Part shown: one piece after another, positions 21,701 through 30,484 of the stretch | How positions within the stretch are numbered: position 1 is the first letter of the stretch | Layout of the letters: each line of letters begins with the position of its first letter | From: Limnephilus marmoratus | Taxonomy: Eukaryota > Arthropoda > Insecta > Trichoptera > Limnephilidae | Direction: 5' to 3' | Length of the DNA stretch: 64,000 bases | Assembly: GCA_917880885.1 (NCBI GenBank) | Contig: OU862915.1 | Span: 32,992,676-33,056,675, forward strand | Notes under the pieces: model-generated | Told to the model about the DNA's origin: nothing | Databases searched by the model: none | Seen by the model: the letters and a program-made list of their open reading frames with translations, nothing else | Program-made: the position numbers and the translations under genes

Positions 21701-24700
21701 TGTGGTTAAGCTGATGTCAATATTTGTCCCTAGAAAAGCCCCGAAGATATCGATCTAGGGATTGGTTTATTTAGGTAAGCCAAAGAGCGCCAGTGTAGGG
21801 GATTAGTATATTTATGCAGTATAGTATTGAATAACTGCAACCCGTGACGCGTAATTAATAACCCGTTTTTGTCATTTAAATCAAATCAAATAATTCGTTG
21901 ACCATGCCGCCGACCGCGAAAAAGTGAAGTTGTAATTCACTGAATTTCAAAAGGAATTTCCTTTCTTGCAAAAGTGTTTATCTTCATGTTCTGATTATAG
22001 TTTTAATGCGCCGCAGATATTCTTAATTATAAATAACCAGTTTTGTGTTCAGAATGTTAAATTCTAGTTGGATTCATCTGATGACATATTTCGACGGAAA
22101 GCATTCTCTTATTCGAAGTGCAGTTATAAAATTCTAGTTGCAGTTGAATGTGCTGCCAGAATCAAAGAGTCACCATTTTCAAGTTCTGAGTGTAGTTTTA
22201 ATACGCCGCATACAGATTTAATTTAAACCAGTTTTGTGTTTACAGTGTAAAATTTTAACTGGATTAAATGTCATCAGATACATATTTCGAAGGAAAACAT
22301 TCTCTTATTCGAAGTGCAGGTATAAAATTCTAGTTGCGGAGCGTAGCGAGGGGTGGTGGACCGCTCCGGGTGCCACCCGACGGGGAGGTGACACTTTTTT
22401 TTTTTTTTTTACAGTGATTACCGCACAAGAATCTCAACTGCTCCCGTCTGGAGCCAGTGAGACTATGACATCCCCAATTGGGGTATGTTGTGAGGCTGAA
22501 GGTAGTGGGGAGGGGAAGGAGGTGGGGAAGAGGAAGGTTGGGAAGTACCTGGCTATTCAGATCTGGTCACTAAACACGGCTAAAGCCATTTTCAAGCAAC
22601 GTTTCAATTCTGAATGGTGGTCTTACACCAGGGCGATACTAATAGTATCTTCCACTCTGGAACATGCCGCAAATATACTATATATTATTTTAAATGAATT
22701 AATTGTGAAATAACACAAATTAATCAAATAAAATTTATTTGCACATGCCGGGTTCGAACCCGCGACCTCCGGAATGTGAGTCAAGAGTCTTAGCCACTGG
22801 ACTACGGAGGTCGTCGGAGGTCTACACCCGACGGGAGGTGGCACACCTCCATGTGGAAAAAAAATGCGAAGCATAAGAATATTGTCACAAAAATATTGAA
22901 TACGGTGTTATTTTCGTGCCTGACGGTCTTTTTATAGACGAAAATAGCCTATTTCTGAAATTCTCTAGCCAACCTTCCCCCCCCCCCCCCCCCCTTGCCT
23001 AGCTACGCTACTGGGACTATGTATGTGCTGTCAGAATCAAAGAGAAACTATTTTCATGTTCTGAGTGTAGTTTTAATTCGCCGCATACAGATTTCATAAT
23101 TTAAACCAGTTTTGTGTTCAGAATGTATATAAACATTTACAGCGAACTTTTACAATAATATGAGAACTTCACACAGATATAAACATTTTACGATGATATA
23201 AATATTTACAGTGATAAGACATTATATATTTTGTATTAGTGTTACCTACTTAATTAAGTTGTTAGTGCAGTAAGTTATTTATATTGACTTTCACTATTGT
23301 TTGTTATGAGTTGTGTATTTTTTAGAGGTAGGTTGAATAAGTGTAACGGTATTTTCGTGATGTTACGGTAGTTTTTATATGTAGTCCTTGGAAGGGAATG
23401 GCCGACACAGGTGTCGATGAGGCTCGCTACCCATCACATCGCCAACCCTTCGGTTGCGCAAAGAGGAGGACGGAACGTGAACAATGTAGAATTGGTACAT
23501 GGAATATCAGAGGAGGGATGGACAGAAAGATGAATGAATTATGCGATACAATGGATAGTAAATGTTTGGACGTACTTTGTGTGACAGAGAGTATGAAAAA
23601 AGTGAGCGGTACAATGCAGCATAACGATAGGCTCGTCATCTGGTCTGGGAGACCAGATACGGAGAGGGCTTGTCAGGGTGTTGCAGCGCTACTGTCTCCC
23701 AGAATGGTTGAATGTATGTTGCAGTATGAATGTGTAAGTCCGAGAATAATGTGGATCCGTTTCAAAATTGGTTTGACAAGGGTGTTTCTTATTTGCTACG
23801 CTCCTGTTAATTCTGAAAGCAACGAAGTGAAAGATGATTTTTGGACTGGTGTGAACGACGTAATGAGATTAAAAAATTTGAATGAAAGGATTATAATGGC
23901 GGGCGATTTGAATGGGTGGGTGGGAATTGGACGTGACGGATTTGATTCAGCCTTAGGTAAGTTCGGGGATAAAAGGACGAATGAAAATGGGAATAGAATA
24001 CTTGAAGTATGTTTAGAGTGGAACCTGTTTGTATCGAATACCTTTTTCGATCATAAAGGTATCCACCAATATACGTGGGAAAGAGGAAATGAAAGATCAA
24101 TAATTGATTTTGTAGTAATTGACTCTAGGTTGAGAGCCGTTACCGAGGACACAAGAGTTTTCAGAGGGGCTGAGGTTGAAACTGACCACTTTCTGGTGGT
24201 ATCAAGAGTAAACCTCTTTCGCGGATGGCGCTCTAAAGTGAAAACGGTATCAGCTCCAACAAGAGTCAAAATAGAAAAACTGCAAAACGATTAAGTGAGA
24301 AGTGAGTATGAGAATTGTGCAGAAATGAGATTGAATGCGAAAGAAATGGACGGTCTAAGCATAGAGGAAACATGGAACCACATAAAGGTTAGTCTGTGCG
24401 AATCTGCTAGAGACGTGTGTGGAATAAGTAAGCAAGGTAGGAAGAAAGGCGATGCATGGTGGGATGACGAGATCAAAGCACTGGTCTCAGAGAAAAAGAA
24501 AGCTTGGTTACGTCTGATAGCGACTGACAGTGTTTCAAGCGAAGAGAGAGATAGAGCGAAAGAAGTATACAAGGGATGCAAGAAAAGAGTAAGTGTTGGA
24601 GTGAAAGAACGAAAGAAACGCCTGGAAGATGAAGAGGGAATAAAAATGACAAAACACTTCCAAGAAAACATTAAATTGTTTTGGAAGGAAGTCAAAAGGT

Positions 24701-27700
24701 CCCGGAGTGGCCCAGAGAACGGAAGAATGAAAGTGATAAAATCGAATGATGGAAGAATGTTGACGAATGAAGAAGAAATAAAAGAAAGATGGATGAAATA
24801 TTTTGAGGAAGTCTTCGAAAGCAACTCGGGTGATAGTGAGTCCAGCGTTGAATCGGGAATGAACGATGACGGAGTGAATGTTATCAAAATCAGTATGGAT
24901 GAAATAAAAAAAATCGATTAAATGCATGAAGAATGGTAAGGCTGTTGGTTTCGACAATATTGCTGCCGAATATTTTAAAGGAGATAGCCATATTATTCTC
25001 ACATGGTTGTGCAAACTTTTTAATCAATGTTTAGAGGAGGGTTACACGCCATTAGATTGGAGGAGGGCTGTAATCATGTCGTTGTACAAAGGTAAAGGGT
25101 CACGCATGGAATGTGGGAATCATAGGGCTATTAGCCTGCTAAGTTCTGTCGGCAAGCTGTATGGAAGAATATTGATTGAAAGGGTAAGAACGGAAACAAA
25201 GGATAAAATATGGGATGTGCAAGGTGCCTTTATGAGTGGAAGGGGATGCATGGACCAGATTTTCTCCTTGCGTATGCTCACTGAGAAGTTTCTGGCGAAA
25301 AACCAGAAACTTTTCTGCGCCTTTGTAGATCTTCAAAAAGCGTACGACCGAGTCGACAGGAAAAAGCTATGGAAGGTGTTGTCCAAGTATGGAGTGAATG
25401 CAAATCTCATACAGGCAATTGCATCTCTGTACGAGGGAAGCGTTGCATGTGTTAGGGTGAACGGTGATTTTACGGGGTGGTTTGACATCACAAAAGGTGT
25501 TAAGCAAGGCTGCGTAGTGTCACCATGGTTATTCAATCTATACATGGATAATTGTATGCAAGAATTAAAAGATGTGGGATTGGGCGCGAAATTGAATAGT
25601 CTGAAAGTATGTTGCCTGTTGTATGCTGATGATGCGGTGCTGATCTCTAACACTATGGAAGATCTACAGTCTCTAGTATTTAGGATGAACGAAGTATGTA
25701 TGAAGAATGAGTTAATGATGAATGTAAGTAGATATATTTGTGAATGATGAATACTTGGAGCAGGTGGATGAGTTTGTTTATCTGGGTAGTATGTTTACGA
25801 GAGATGGGAAGGCTGATAGAGATATCGAAAGAAGGGTAATTGCCGGTAACTCCATTAATGGAGGACTGAATGCTGTTGGCGCTAATAAAAAACTGTCAAA
25901 AAAAGCGAAGCTAGCAGTCCACAATGGAGTCCGGGTACCTACCCTGATGTATGGCAGTGAGGCATGGAACTGGCAGAGGAGGGATGAAAGTAAACTGAAT
26001 GCTGTTGAAATGAGATCCCTGAGACGTATGTGTGGTAAAACCATGTATGATCGTGTTAGAAATGTGGATATCCGCAAAGAATGTAAGGCTGATGTAAGTA
26101 TAATGAGCAAAATTAAGAAAGGGACCCTCAGATGGTTTGGGCACGTAGAGCGAATGAGCGAAGAAAGTAGTGTAAAAAGAATATATGATGCAAATGTGAA
26201 TGGTAGAAGAAGTCGGGGACGCCCGAGGAAGACATGGCACGATCAAGTGAATCAGATACTTGAGACGGGCCATGTCAAAAGTCAGAATAATAGAAGAGTA
26301 TGTATGAGACGATGTATGAATGTGAGTGAGGCAAAGAGTGTGTGCCAAGACCGAGTTGTTTGGCGGTCCGTCCTCTCTGCCTACCCCTGCGGGGAAACGG
26401 CGTGATGGTTAGTTAGTTAGTTATGTAAAGTTTGTGTTGTGGATTCATCTGATGACACATTTCTCTTATTTGAAGTGCATTCATAAATAGAAATCATTTT
26501 CATGTTGTGATTGTAGTTTATATGAGCCAAATTCTCGATTTCCGAGAGAGAACGTACCAATGTACCCCCCCCCCTTCCCCGTTAACACCACACGCCACTG
26601 TGTCCCGCATTGATATTTTACATAGTTGGCCGCCTTATGCATACAGTCTCTTACGTCATGCTTACAATCAATGATATTAATAATAATAAAATTCTCACCT
26701 GATCAGTCCCCTCCCCATGGTTTTAATAGTGTCAGACTCTGCATACAGCCTCGCCGAGGTGACAATGGATCGACTATCCCAATAGACCATCAGGTTGTCG
26801 ATCAGCTCAGTGAGTGTGAATTTCTTCTGTATGCCACCGTCTCGCAGAGACTTGAACTTGGGATTAGTCCAAATGCAGAACTTCTCCAGGATATAGGCTG
26901 CCAGACCGGCGGGAGAGTCCAGTAAAGCAGCACCTTAAACAATGTTTTTTTCTTTTATGACAAAACCGCACAAGAATCCGAACTGCCCCCAACTCCCTGT
27001 GGGACTTGTGTGGAATCCCCAATTACTGTGGTAAGTTGTGAGGCTAAAGTGAATGGGGAGAGGAAAACTGATAAGTACCTAGATATTCAGATCTTGTCAT
27101 TTAAAGCAATGTTTTGATTTTAAATGGTGGTATTTAACCAGGGCGATACTGAGAGTACCTTCCACTTTGGAACGTGCCGTAAATATCCCATAGGAATCGG
27201 TATATTATTTTCAATGATTAAATTTTGAAATTAACAATTCGATCAATTAAAATTTCTCGCAAAATATACAAAAATTCAGCTTGTTCAGAATTAATGTGAG
27301 GTCAGCACATTTTTTCGTCTTTTTTGACTGGAATATATCTAGTTATCAAGGATAAATAATTAAAAAAAATAGATATATAATAGGCTTTATTTTATTGTCG
27401 AATTCTGAGGAGTGAAAAACCTTTGGGTAATTATTAAAAACTAGCGTTATGATTTGCCAACAGTTTTTTTTACATTAGCTCCACGCAGAAAACTCTGAGG
27501 AAAATAATTCCCATTAGGGCCTGTGTCATCTTTGGGGATGCTGTGTGGAATGTCTTTATAGGAAAAAGATTTTAGGGGTGGGTAGGAAATTGAGGGTCAG
27601 TGTGTCCAGGAGTGATGGACGTATGAATTTGCCTCTCACTGCGGTGCAAGGCGATGTTCCGAGAGATTACGACTGGAGAAGTCAAAGGACTCCCTCAACC

Positions 27701-29844
27701 ATTCTCTCCCCATTTGCTTGCTATGCAGCGGGTGGGCAAATGCATCCGCCGCCAATACCCGGGCAAACCTCACCCCATGAACCCGGGCACAACTGCTAAG
27801 TCACCAAACATAGCGAACCACTTGGGGTGACCTATGGCAGAGGTGTTGGTTAGCAATAAATTAACAGTAAAGGCAGATTGGTAACCACACGATTAATTTC
27901 AGATCTAATTAAGGGTCATAATTACTCAGAGTCAGTGGACATCTTCAATTTACCACTTAATACTCGTAAATCTAAAAGATTATTTCTGGGGCAGTTTGAT
28001 AAAAAATTTCATAACAATAATAGATTTGTACATGTATAATTTTTTAGACTATCCCAATATAAAAGCCCCTGCATATGAGAAACAACATTTTTTTTTAATC
28101 TTACCAATTGTATCTGGTTTTGTAGACTGAATATGCAAATAACCGCTCTCTTCCACCAACTTGTCAAACATTTTGCCCAGGGGGAAAATGTTTTGTTCAA
28201 ACTCCCTGTCCAAAACCAGCGACGGGAAGATGGACCCGACCAGGAACTTCAAGTTGCTGGAGGCGGTGATAGCTATTGCAAAGTTGGAATGGTAGCCAAT
28301 AACCTGGTCAGGGAAGACGGTGGCCATATGGGAGCCTATCACCGAGCCCCAGTCTCCGCCTTGGATCACGAAGCGCTTATAGTTTAATCTTTTCATGAGG
28401 TTTCTCATCACAATTGCAATTTCCAATTCTCCCAGTCCTGTCTTCGAAGCCCCCTAAAAATATAAATCCTGTATTAATTTAGTCACACAATTTTAAAGAT
28501 GAGAAATAGAAAATTATACAAAAGATTACTAAAATGAAAACTAATACAAAGAGAGGCAAGAGGCGCAAGAAACACGAAAAGAGACACAAGTGTACATAAA
28601 ATAATTAACTCAACAAGGTTCCAACTGACGGTTTGAGCTGATTTGAGTTATTGATTGAATAACGTTCGTACTGCACTATTCTTTATTTCTTCAAATAATG
28701 CATAAACGAAATAGAATGCATTAAAGGTTCCAACTGAATCAGTTATTTACTGTAATTTGGTGAACAAGGTTTCAACTGCTCATGGAATCTTGTTACTCCA
28801 ACTTTAAAATCTATTTTGAAACGTCACTTAGCACTTATCTATACATAGCGTTCCATCTGACGAACTGCCAAATTTCCGCGAGTTACTATTTGAACTTTTA
28901 ATAGAGTGATTAAACATAATTCTTGATTAACATATTTGAACACGAATATTACAGTGATTCTGGAATATTTGGCAGTATTTAGAGTAGAATCTTAAAGACA
29001 TATAAACTGATTATATGATGTTTACCTGTGAATATCCATATCCTGGAAGACTCGGCACGACAACTTCAAAAACGAAATCCTTCCCTTCTCTCGGTCTGAC
29101 AAAATATGGAATGGTCTTGTGGAATTCCACAAAGCTTCCTGGCCATCCATGCAACAGGATCAGAGGCACCACCTTCAACTGGTTTGGATTTTTTGGTTTG
29201 ATATGCAAGAAATGCATGTCCAGCCCTTGAATGTTGGTCACGAATTGGGGATACATGTTGAGGTATTTCTGTCTTTCTGTGAAATCGTATTTGGTCCGCC
29301 AGAAGTCTATGACTTCGGATAGGTAGTCGCTATTAAAGCCGTATTGGAAACCGACACCTTCTAAGGGCTTTGTAAATGGCCTGGTTCTGACCAGTCTGTC
29401 TTTTAAATCTTTTACCATCTGAAACACAGCATTATGTATTTAGTTCATAATACATATTTCAATTGAATAGGTAACTTAAGGATTAAAGAATAACTAATCA
29501 ATTGAGGTAATCCGAAGTATTCAATATGGATGGAAGTTGATCGATGAAGCTAGTAAGACTAGATACTGAGGATAGGATTCATCCATCCGATTCGTGCCAA
29601 TGTCACCTCGGTGAGAAAGACTGATGCGGAAATGAATTACTGTAAGTCTTACCTCTTGCTTAAATTCAACTGTAAAAGTCCTGATGGAAGTGTCTGCTGT
29701 TTTGCCGGGCTGTCCGTGGCCCCAGTATTTATCCAGTTGGACCTCTGGTATTGGAGGCACCTTGAATACTTTATACACGTTGAATCCTACCCACAACGCA
29801 AACAATAGAGCGAGGAACGAAAATGTTTGAGAAAAGGCACCCAT
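12550..29844 (-). CDS. JHEH: Juvenile hormone epoxide hydrolase, complete five-exon gene
   Basis: Microsomal epoxide hydrolase that opens the epoxide of juvenile hormone, a route of hormone inactivation in insects. Exons: 29844-29653, 29418-29026, 28453-28105, 26933-26699, 12781-12550. Every intron is GT-AG, phases 0,0,1,2, total 466 codons plus stop, close to the family length of about 460. Residues 5-27 form an N-terminal membrane anchor (LALLFALWVGF). Then comes the epoxide-hydrolase N-terminal domain and an alpha/beta-hydrolase fold with the HGWPGS oxyanion motif (154-159), nucleophile D229 in GGDWGS, tyrosines Y300 and Y375, acid E405 and base H432 in GGHFAALE. Numbering is offset by 2 from the residues I recall for the Manduca enzyme. 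Intron 4 is 13.9 kb and full of transposons. No frameshift or stop found, so the gene looks functional. Confidence 0.95.
12832..13219. other. JHEH intron 4, 3' part
   Basis: Intronic spacer between exon 5 and the antisense LINE. No repeat end or ORF recognised. Confidence 0.5.
14190..14433 (+). repeat. 5' LTR of the Ty3/gypsy element
   Basis: 244 bp, TG...CA ends, containing TATATAAGG and an AATAAA, consistent with promoter and poly(A) functions. Differs from the 3' LTR mainly by a small indel near its end and a few substitutions. Confidence 0.9.
14436..14448 (+). promoter_or_regulatory. Primer-binding site candidate
   Basis: TGGCGCAGTCGGT starts two bases after the LTR, the normal PBS position with the expected TGG start. 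I did not assign the priming tRNA with confidence. Confidence 0.6.
14947..16179 (+). CDS. gag and protease of the Ty3/gypsy element, 3' end replaced by MITE
   Basis: 410 codons. The capsid-like N-terminal half is followed by two CCHC zinc knuckles at about residues 212-245 (CFICGRNNHVQKDC, CYICKKVGHTSSTC), which bind RNA during packaging. The aspartic protease motif VMVDTGASINAIP lies at about 292-304. From codon ~389 the frame runs into the MITE (hence the terminal proline run) and stops there, so the natural continuation into RT is severed. Start chosen as the first ATG of the long frame. Confidence 0.85.
   Translation: MNAICKSLGAFCHKTGVWSLFKERLDQALILYEKILSPERKRAFLLNNLTEDTFSLLSDLCFPKKVSETSFEDLCKFLDSHCKPIHNIFESREMLYKCKQSANESIKEFAAKLKNISLSCNFEARLESCLKDIFIIGVFNEKMKHKLFMEGLNKSFLECVNIASTWEHVLSMENAKSNLNAVHNFDKSRQVSRYKDCKVRSKSPHKINNNMSCFICGRNNHVQKDCWHKKLQCYICKKVGHTSSTCKNKSSSKYSRSPSTKREGSTINTVSLGNNNDPMFLNLCVDNIILQVMVDTGASINAIPYEMFNRYFSEKKLMVCDIKLFGYDNKSLKVLGKIICNVEFKNKCVPTEFIIINNGSSCIVGRNFLKCFDITLHGINLVNKSVADKGTYPNYVTNFLQFLTPPPPPR
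16113..16277. mobile_element. PIF/Harbinger-type MITE, copy 2
   Basis: 165 bp between TAA duplications (16110-16112, 16278-16280), ends GGGAACGTACCC and GGGTACGTTCCC, with two C runs. It separates protease from RT of the host retrotransposon and must be younger than that insertion. Confidence 0.9.
16290..17156 (+). pseudogene. Reverse transcriptase of the Ty3/gypsy element
   Basis: Frame encodes the RT palm and fingers: KKKDGTIRICTDFK, FAKIDLKNAFSQI, the PFGLTTSPAIFMQ segment and the catalytic FLDDILLFG at about residue 183, then YLGFKIS and LRSLLGVISYY. The frame ends at 17156 after a shift near 17120; the next domain continues in another frame. The ATG is simply the first after the MITE, not the natural start. 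Confidence 0.85.
17123..18346 (+). pseudogene. RNase H and integrase of the Ty3/gypsy element
   Basis: Begins in the RT-RNase H connection (DTLSPLYNLLKKG). RNase H carries LITDASNIG, KEACAIIFGL and SCDNKPLVHIL, i.e. its acidic residues. Integrase has the HHCC zinc-binding region (HRSHLG ... CTRCAVC) and the first catalytic Asp in HIDHLGPFG. A frameshift at about 18340-18350 interrupts before the second Asp. Confidence 0.85.
18347..19098 (+). pseudogene. Integrase C-terminal part, broken, catalytic Glu missing
   Basis: After the shift the text continues with SDNGTAFTS (second Asp) and HPASNGLAKNAV, where the third catalytic residue, normally Glu in a GLAERAV-type motif, is Lys. A stop at 18486-18488 follows. 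Later frames (18501-18761, 18775-19098) encode the integrase C-terminal segment ending in a VKIHSTGQVWKRHHDQL motif. Three lesions: not functional. Confidence 0.8.
19228..19237 (+). promoter_or_regulatory. Polypurine tract of the Ty3/gypsy element
   Basis: AGTGTGGGGG lies directly before the 3' LTR, where plus-strand priming is expected. Short and with T interruptions. Confidence 0.5.
19238..19490 (+). repeat. 3' LTR of the Ty3/gypsy element
   Basis: 253 bp, same TG...CA ends as the 5' LTR; carries an extra duplicated AAGTAATAAGT-like stretch near the end and a C for A change close to the terminus. Confidence 0.9.
20413..20782. other. JHEH intron 4 spacer
   Basis: Between the LINE 3' end and SINE-A copy 1. 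No repeat family or ORF recognised. Confidence 0.4.
20783..21199 (+). mobile_element. SINE family A, full-length copy 1
   Basis: tRNA-like head at 20783-20853 with an A box in TAGTCCAGTGGCTA and a perfect B box GGTTCGAACCC, i.e. an internal RNA polymerase III promoter. Then an about 300-bp body (CGGCATGTTCCAGAGTGG, CCCCAATTGGGG) and a tail GAGCAGTTGAGATTCTTGTG, CGGTATTCAC, then a 16-A run. Copies: 22395-22812, 26950-27265, 33233-33600, 8090-8320. The long minus-strand frame over this region is an artefact. Confidence 0.92.
21300..21475 (+). pseudogene. LINE C-terminal fragment
   Basis: Plus-strand frame reads RRRWSNRIEDDWSKTART, then KDWR and MDRSQ with an interrupting stop, typical of the end of RTE/CR1-type LINE proteins (a GRPxxRW motif followed by W...A.DR..W). 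Too short for clade assignment. Confidence 0.5.
22338..23012. mobile_element. MITE with GCGTAGCGAGG / CCTAGCTACGC ends, host of a SINE
   Basis: The ends GGAGCGTAGCGAGG and CCTAGCTACGCTACT are inverted and resemble the hAT ends at 6626-7916 and 40605. A G/C-rich CACCCGACGGG motif and a run of about 18 C lie inside. SINE-A copy 2 is inserted at 22395. Confidence 0.55.
22395..22812 (-). mobile_element. SINE family A, full-length copy 2, inverted relative to copy 1
   Basis: Begins (plus strand) with a T run, then GTGATTACCGCACAAG, and ends with the reverse complement of the tRNA-like head (GGGTTCGAACCC, ACTACGGAGGT). Highly similar to copy 1 over its entire length and in the opposite direction. 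Confidence 0.92.
23398..26425 (+). mobile_element. RTE-like LINE, nearly full-length, with few lesions
   Basis: Segment 23398-24294: AP endonuclease with TWNIRGG, CVTESMK, GDLNGWVG, SIIDFVVID and TDHFLVVSR. A single TAA separates it from the in-frame 24295-24921 linker. After a shift at about 24920 the reverse transcriptase follows (24926-25747): GNHRAISLLSS, FVDLQKAYDRVDR, KQGCVVSPWLF and LLYADDAVLIS. Another shift near 25735 leads to the C-terminal region (25740-26405: FVYLGSMFTRDG, LMYGSEAW, LRWFGHVERM, GRRSRGRPRKTW). The 3' end TGATGGTTAGTTAGTTAGTT is the short-repeat tail typical of RTE elements. Antisense to JHEH. Confidence 0.85.
26699..26933 (-). CDS. JHEH: JHEH exon 4
   Basis: Acceptor TTTAAG precedes GTGCTGCT; the donor reads ATCAG then GTGAG. 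Encodes residues 312-390 including LLDSPAGLAAY, WTNPKFKSL and RLYAES with the proposed oxyanion tyrosine Y375. The plus-strand frame over it is a shadow. Confidence 0.93.
26950..27265 (-). mobile_element. SINE family A, diverged copy 4
   Basis: Lies in JHEH intron 3. Shares ACCGCACAAGAATC, CCCCAATTA, AAGTACCTAGATATTCAGATC and GGAACGTGCCGTAAATAT with the SINE-A consensus, reverse orientation. The tRNA-like head is degraded. Confidence 0.75.
27468..27862 (-). mobile_element. SINE family B, near full-length
   Basis: About 390 bp in JHEH intron 3. On the minus strand: AACCAACACCTCTGCCATAG head, a GCCCGGGTTCATGGGG stretch that resembles a weak B box, body, then the 3' end with TTTTCCTCAG and GTGGAGCTAATGTAAAAAAA. 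The 3' part matches the LINE ending at 20412. Other copies: 9180, 34080, 39845, 49205, 61080. Confidence 0.8.
28105..28453 (-). CDS. JHEH: JHEH exon 3
   Basis: Acceptor TTTTTAG precedes GGGGCTTCG; the donor is ATTG then GTAAGA. Encodes residues 196-311 plus the first base of codon 312. Contains QGGDWGSVIGSH with nucleophile D229 and ESGYLHIQSTKP with Y300. Confidence 0.95.
28454..29025 (-). other. JHEH intron 2
   Basis: 572-bp GT-AG intron, AT-rich, without recognisable repeats. Confidence 0.85.
29026..29418 (-). CDS. JHEH: JHEH exon 2
   Basis: Acceptor TTTCAG precedes ATGGTAAAAG; the donor is TCACAG then GTAAAC, both phase 0. Encodes residues 65-195: epoxide-hydrolase N-terminal domain (RPFTKPLEGVGFQYGF, WRTKYDF) and the HGWPGS oxyanion motif. 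Confidence 0.95.
29653..29844 (-). CDS. JHEH: JHEH exon 1 (first coding)
   Basis: Starts MGAFSQTF and encodes the hydrophobic membrane anchor, a proline turn (KVPPIPEV) and WGHGQPGK, then donor AAGCAAGAG followed by GTAAGA. The ATG is directly preceded by TTTCTTTCAG, a good splice acceptor, so a non-coding upstream exon is likely. Confidence 0.93.
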
Positions 29845-30049
29845 CTGAAAGAAATATCACTTGAAATATTTACATAGTATAAAGCAAAGTCGATCCCGCT
29901 GTCTGTACACTTAGATCTTTTAAACTACAGATTTTCGGGCAGATTTCACCAATAGATAGAGTGATTCATGATTCATGGTCATGAGGAAGGTTTAGGTATA
30001 AAATTTGTCAAGGTGTTGTGTAAATTGATTGAAATTTATAAAGGGAACG
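29845..30049 (-). promoter_or_regulatory. JHEH 5' side: probable leader intron
   Basis: TTTCTTTCAG abuts the start codon, so this sequence is probably the 3' part of a 5'-UTR intron rather than the promoter. I cannot locate the upstream exon or TATA box. Confidence 0.4.
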
Positions 30050-30150
30050 GGCTGGCAAGCGGGAGGTATGGATTTGATGGCGTTGTCAGTAGATGGCGTT
30101 GTGTTTCGTTAGCCACAGCAATGTGTGGCCCTGTCTGCTAGTATATATAT
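30050..30150 (+). mobile_element. Helitron-like 3' end
   Basis: GTTAGCCACAGCAATG, a GC-rich stretch and GTCTGCTAGT resemble the 3' ends at 35440-35495 and, inverted, 55938-56000. CTAGT-type termini after a short hairpin suit Helitrons; no Rep/helicase is present. Confidence 0.4.
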
Positions 30151-30405
30151 GTTTATGTGAAGACCGGAGTCCCAGCTCCCAGCTCCTGATCACCTGAAAT
30201 CAGTGGAACTACCTACAGTGTCCTACAGCATCGACCAGAAATATTTATTCAAAATCTTCAACAACGCTTTTGACAACAGCTATATTCTAGAAAACATTAA
30301 TTTCCACTATTAACCGTTTTCGTCTTTAGTAGATTAATTATCTATTTAAATTTTAAGTTAAATTTAATATTATTAATAATTAAGTTGTGCAAGTATTTTA
30401 GTTTT

Positions 30406-30461
30406 TATTATTGCGACAGCTGTTTCGGCGTACAAGGCTATTTTCAAACTGGGGTTATACC
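30406..30461 (-). ncRNA. Decayed hammerhead-like motif
   Basis: Minus strand: a TTTGAAAATAGCC stretch, then TTGTAC, GCC, GAAAC and AGCTGTCG. It resembles a hammerhead core (CUGANGA, stem II, GAAAC) of a second Penelope-type variety, but CUGANGA is degraded, so activity is unlikely. Confidence 0.35.
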
Positions 30462-30484
30462 TCTTTGATACGACTTATTTATAC

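Larger units (their letters stand above)
21517..26638. mobile_element. Composite 5.1-kb TIR element in JHEH intron 4
   Basis: The ends ATAAGGCGGCCAAC and GTTGGCCGCCTTAT are perfect inverted repeats, extended inward by TCCCGCATTGA. A 6-bp GCATAC flanks each side (21511-21516, 26639-26644). Inside: TCCCGCAT repeats, a broken 150-190-bp internal repeat (21985-22336, 23013-23130, 26440-26540), a hAT-like MITE with a SINE in it, and an RTE-like LINE. No transposase recognised; superfamily unassigned. The right end is about 60 bp from the JHEH exon 4 donor. Confidence 0.7.

Noticed and set aside
22234..22713. 159-codon plus-strand ORF
   Set aside because: Reads through the reverse complement of SINE-A copy 2 and the surrounding MITE; no protein family.
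26626..26925. 99-codon plus-strand ORF
   Set aside because: Antisense shadow of JHEH exon 4.
28133..28387. 84-codon plus-strand ORF
   Set aside because: Antisense shadow of JHEH exon 3.
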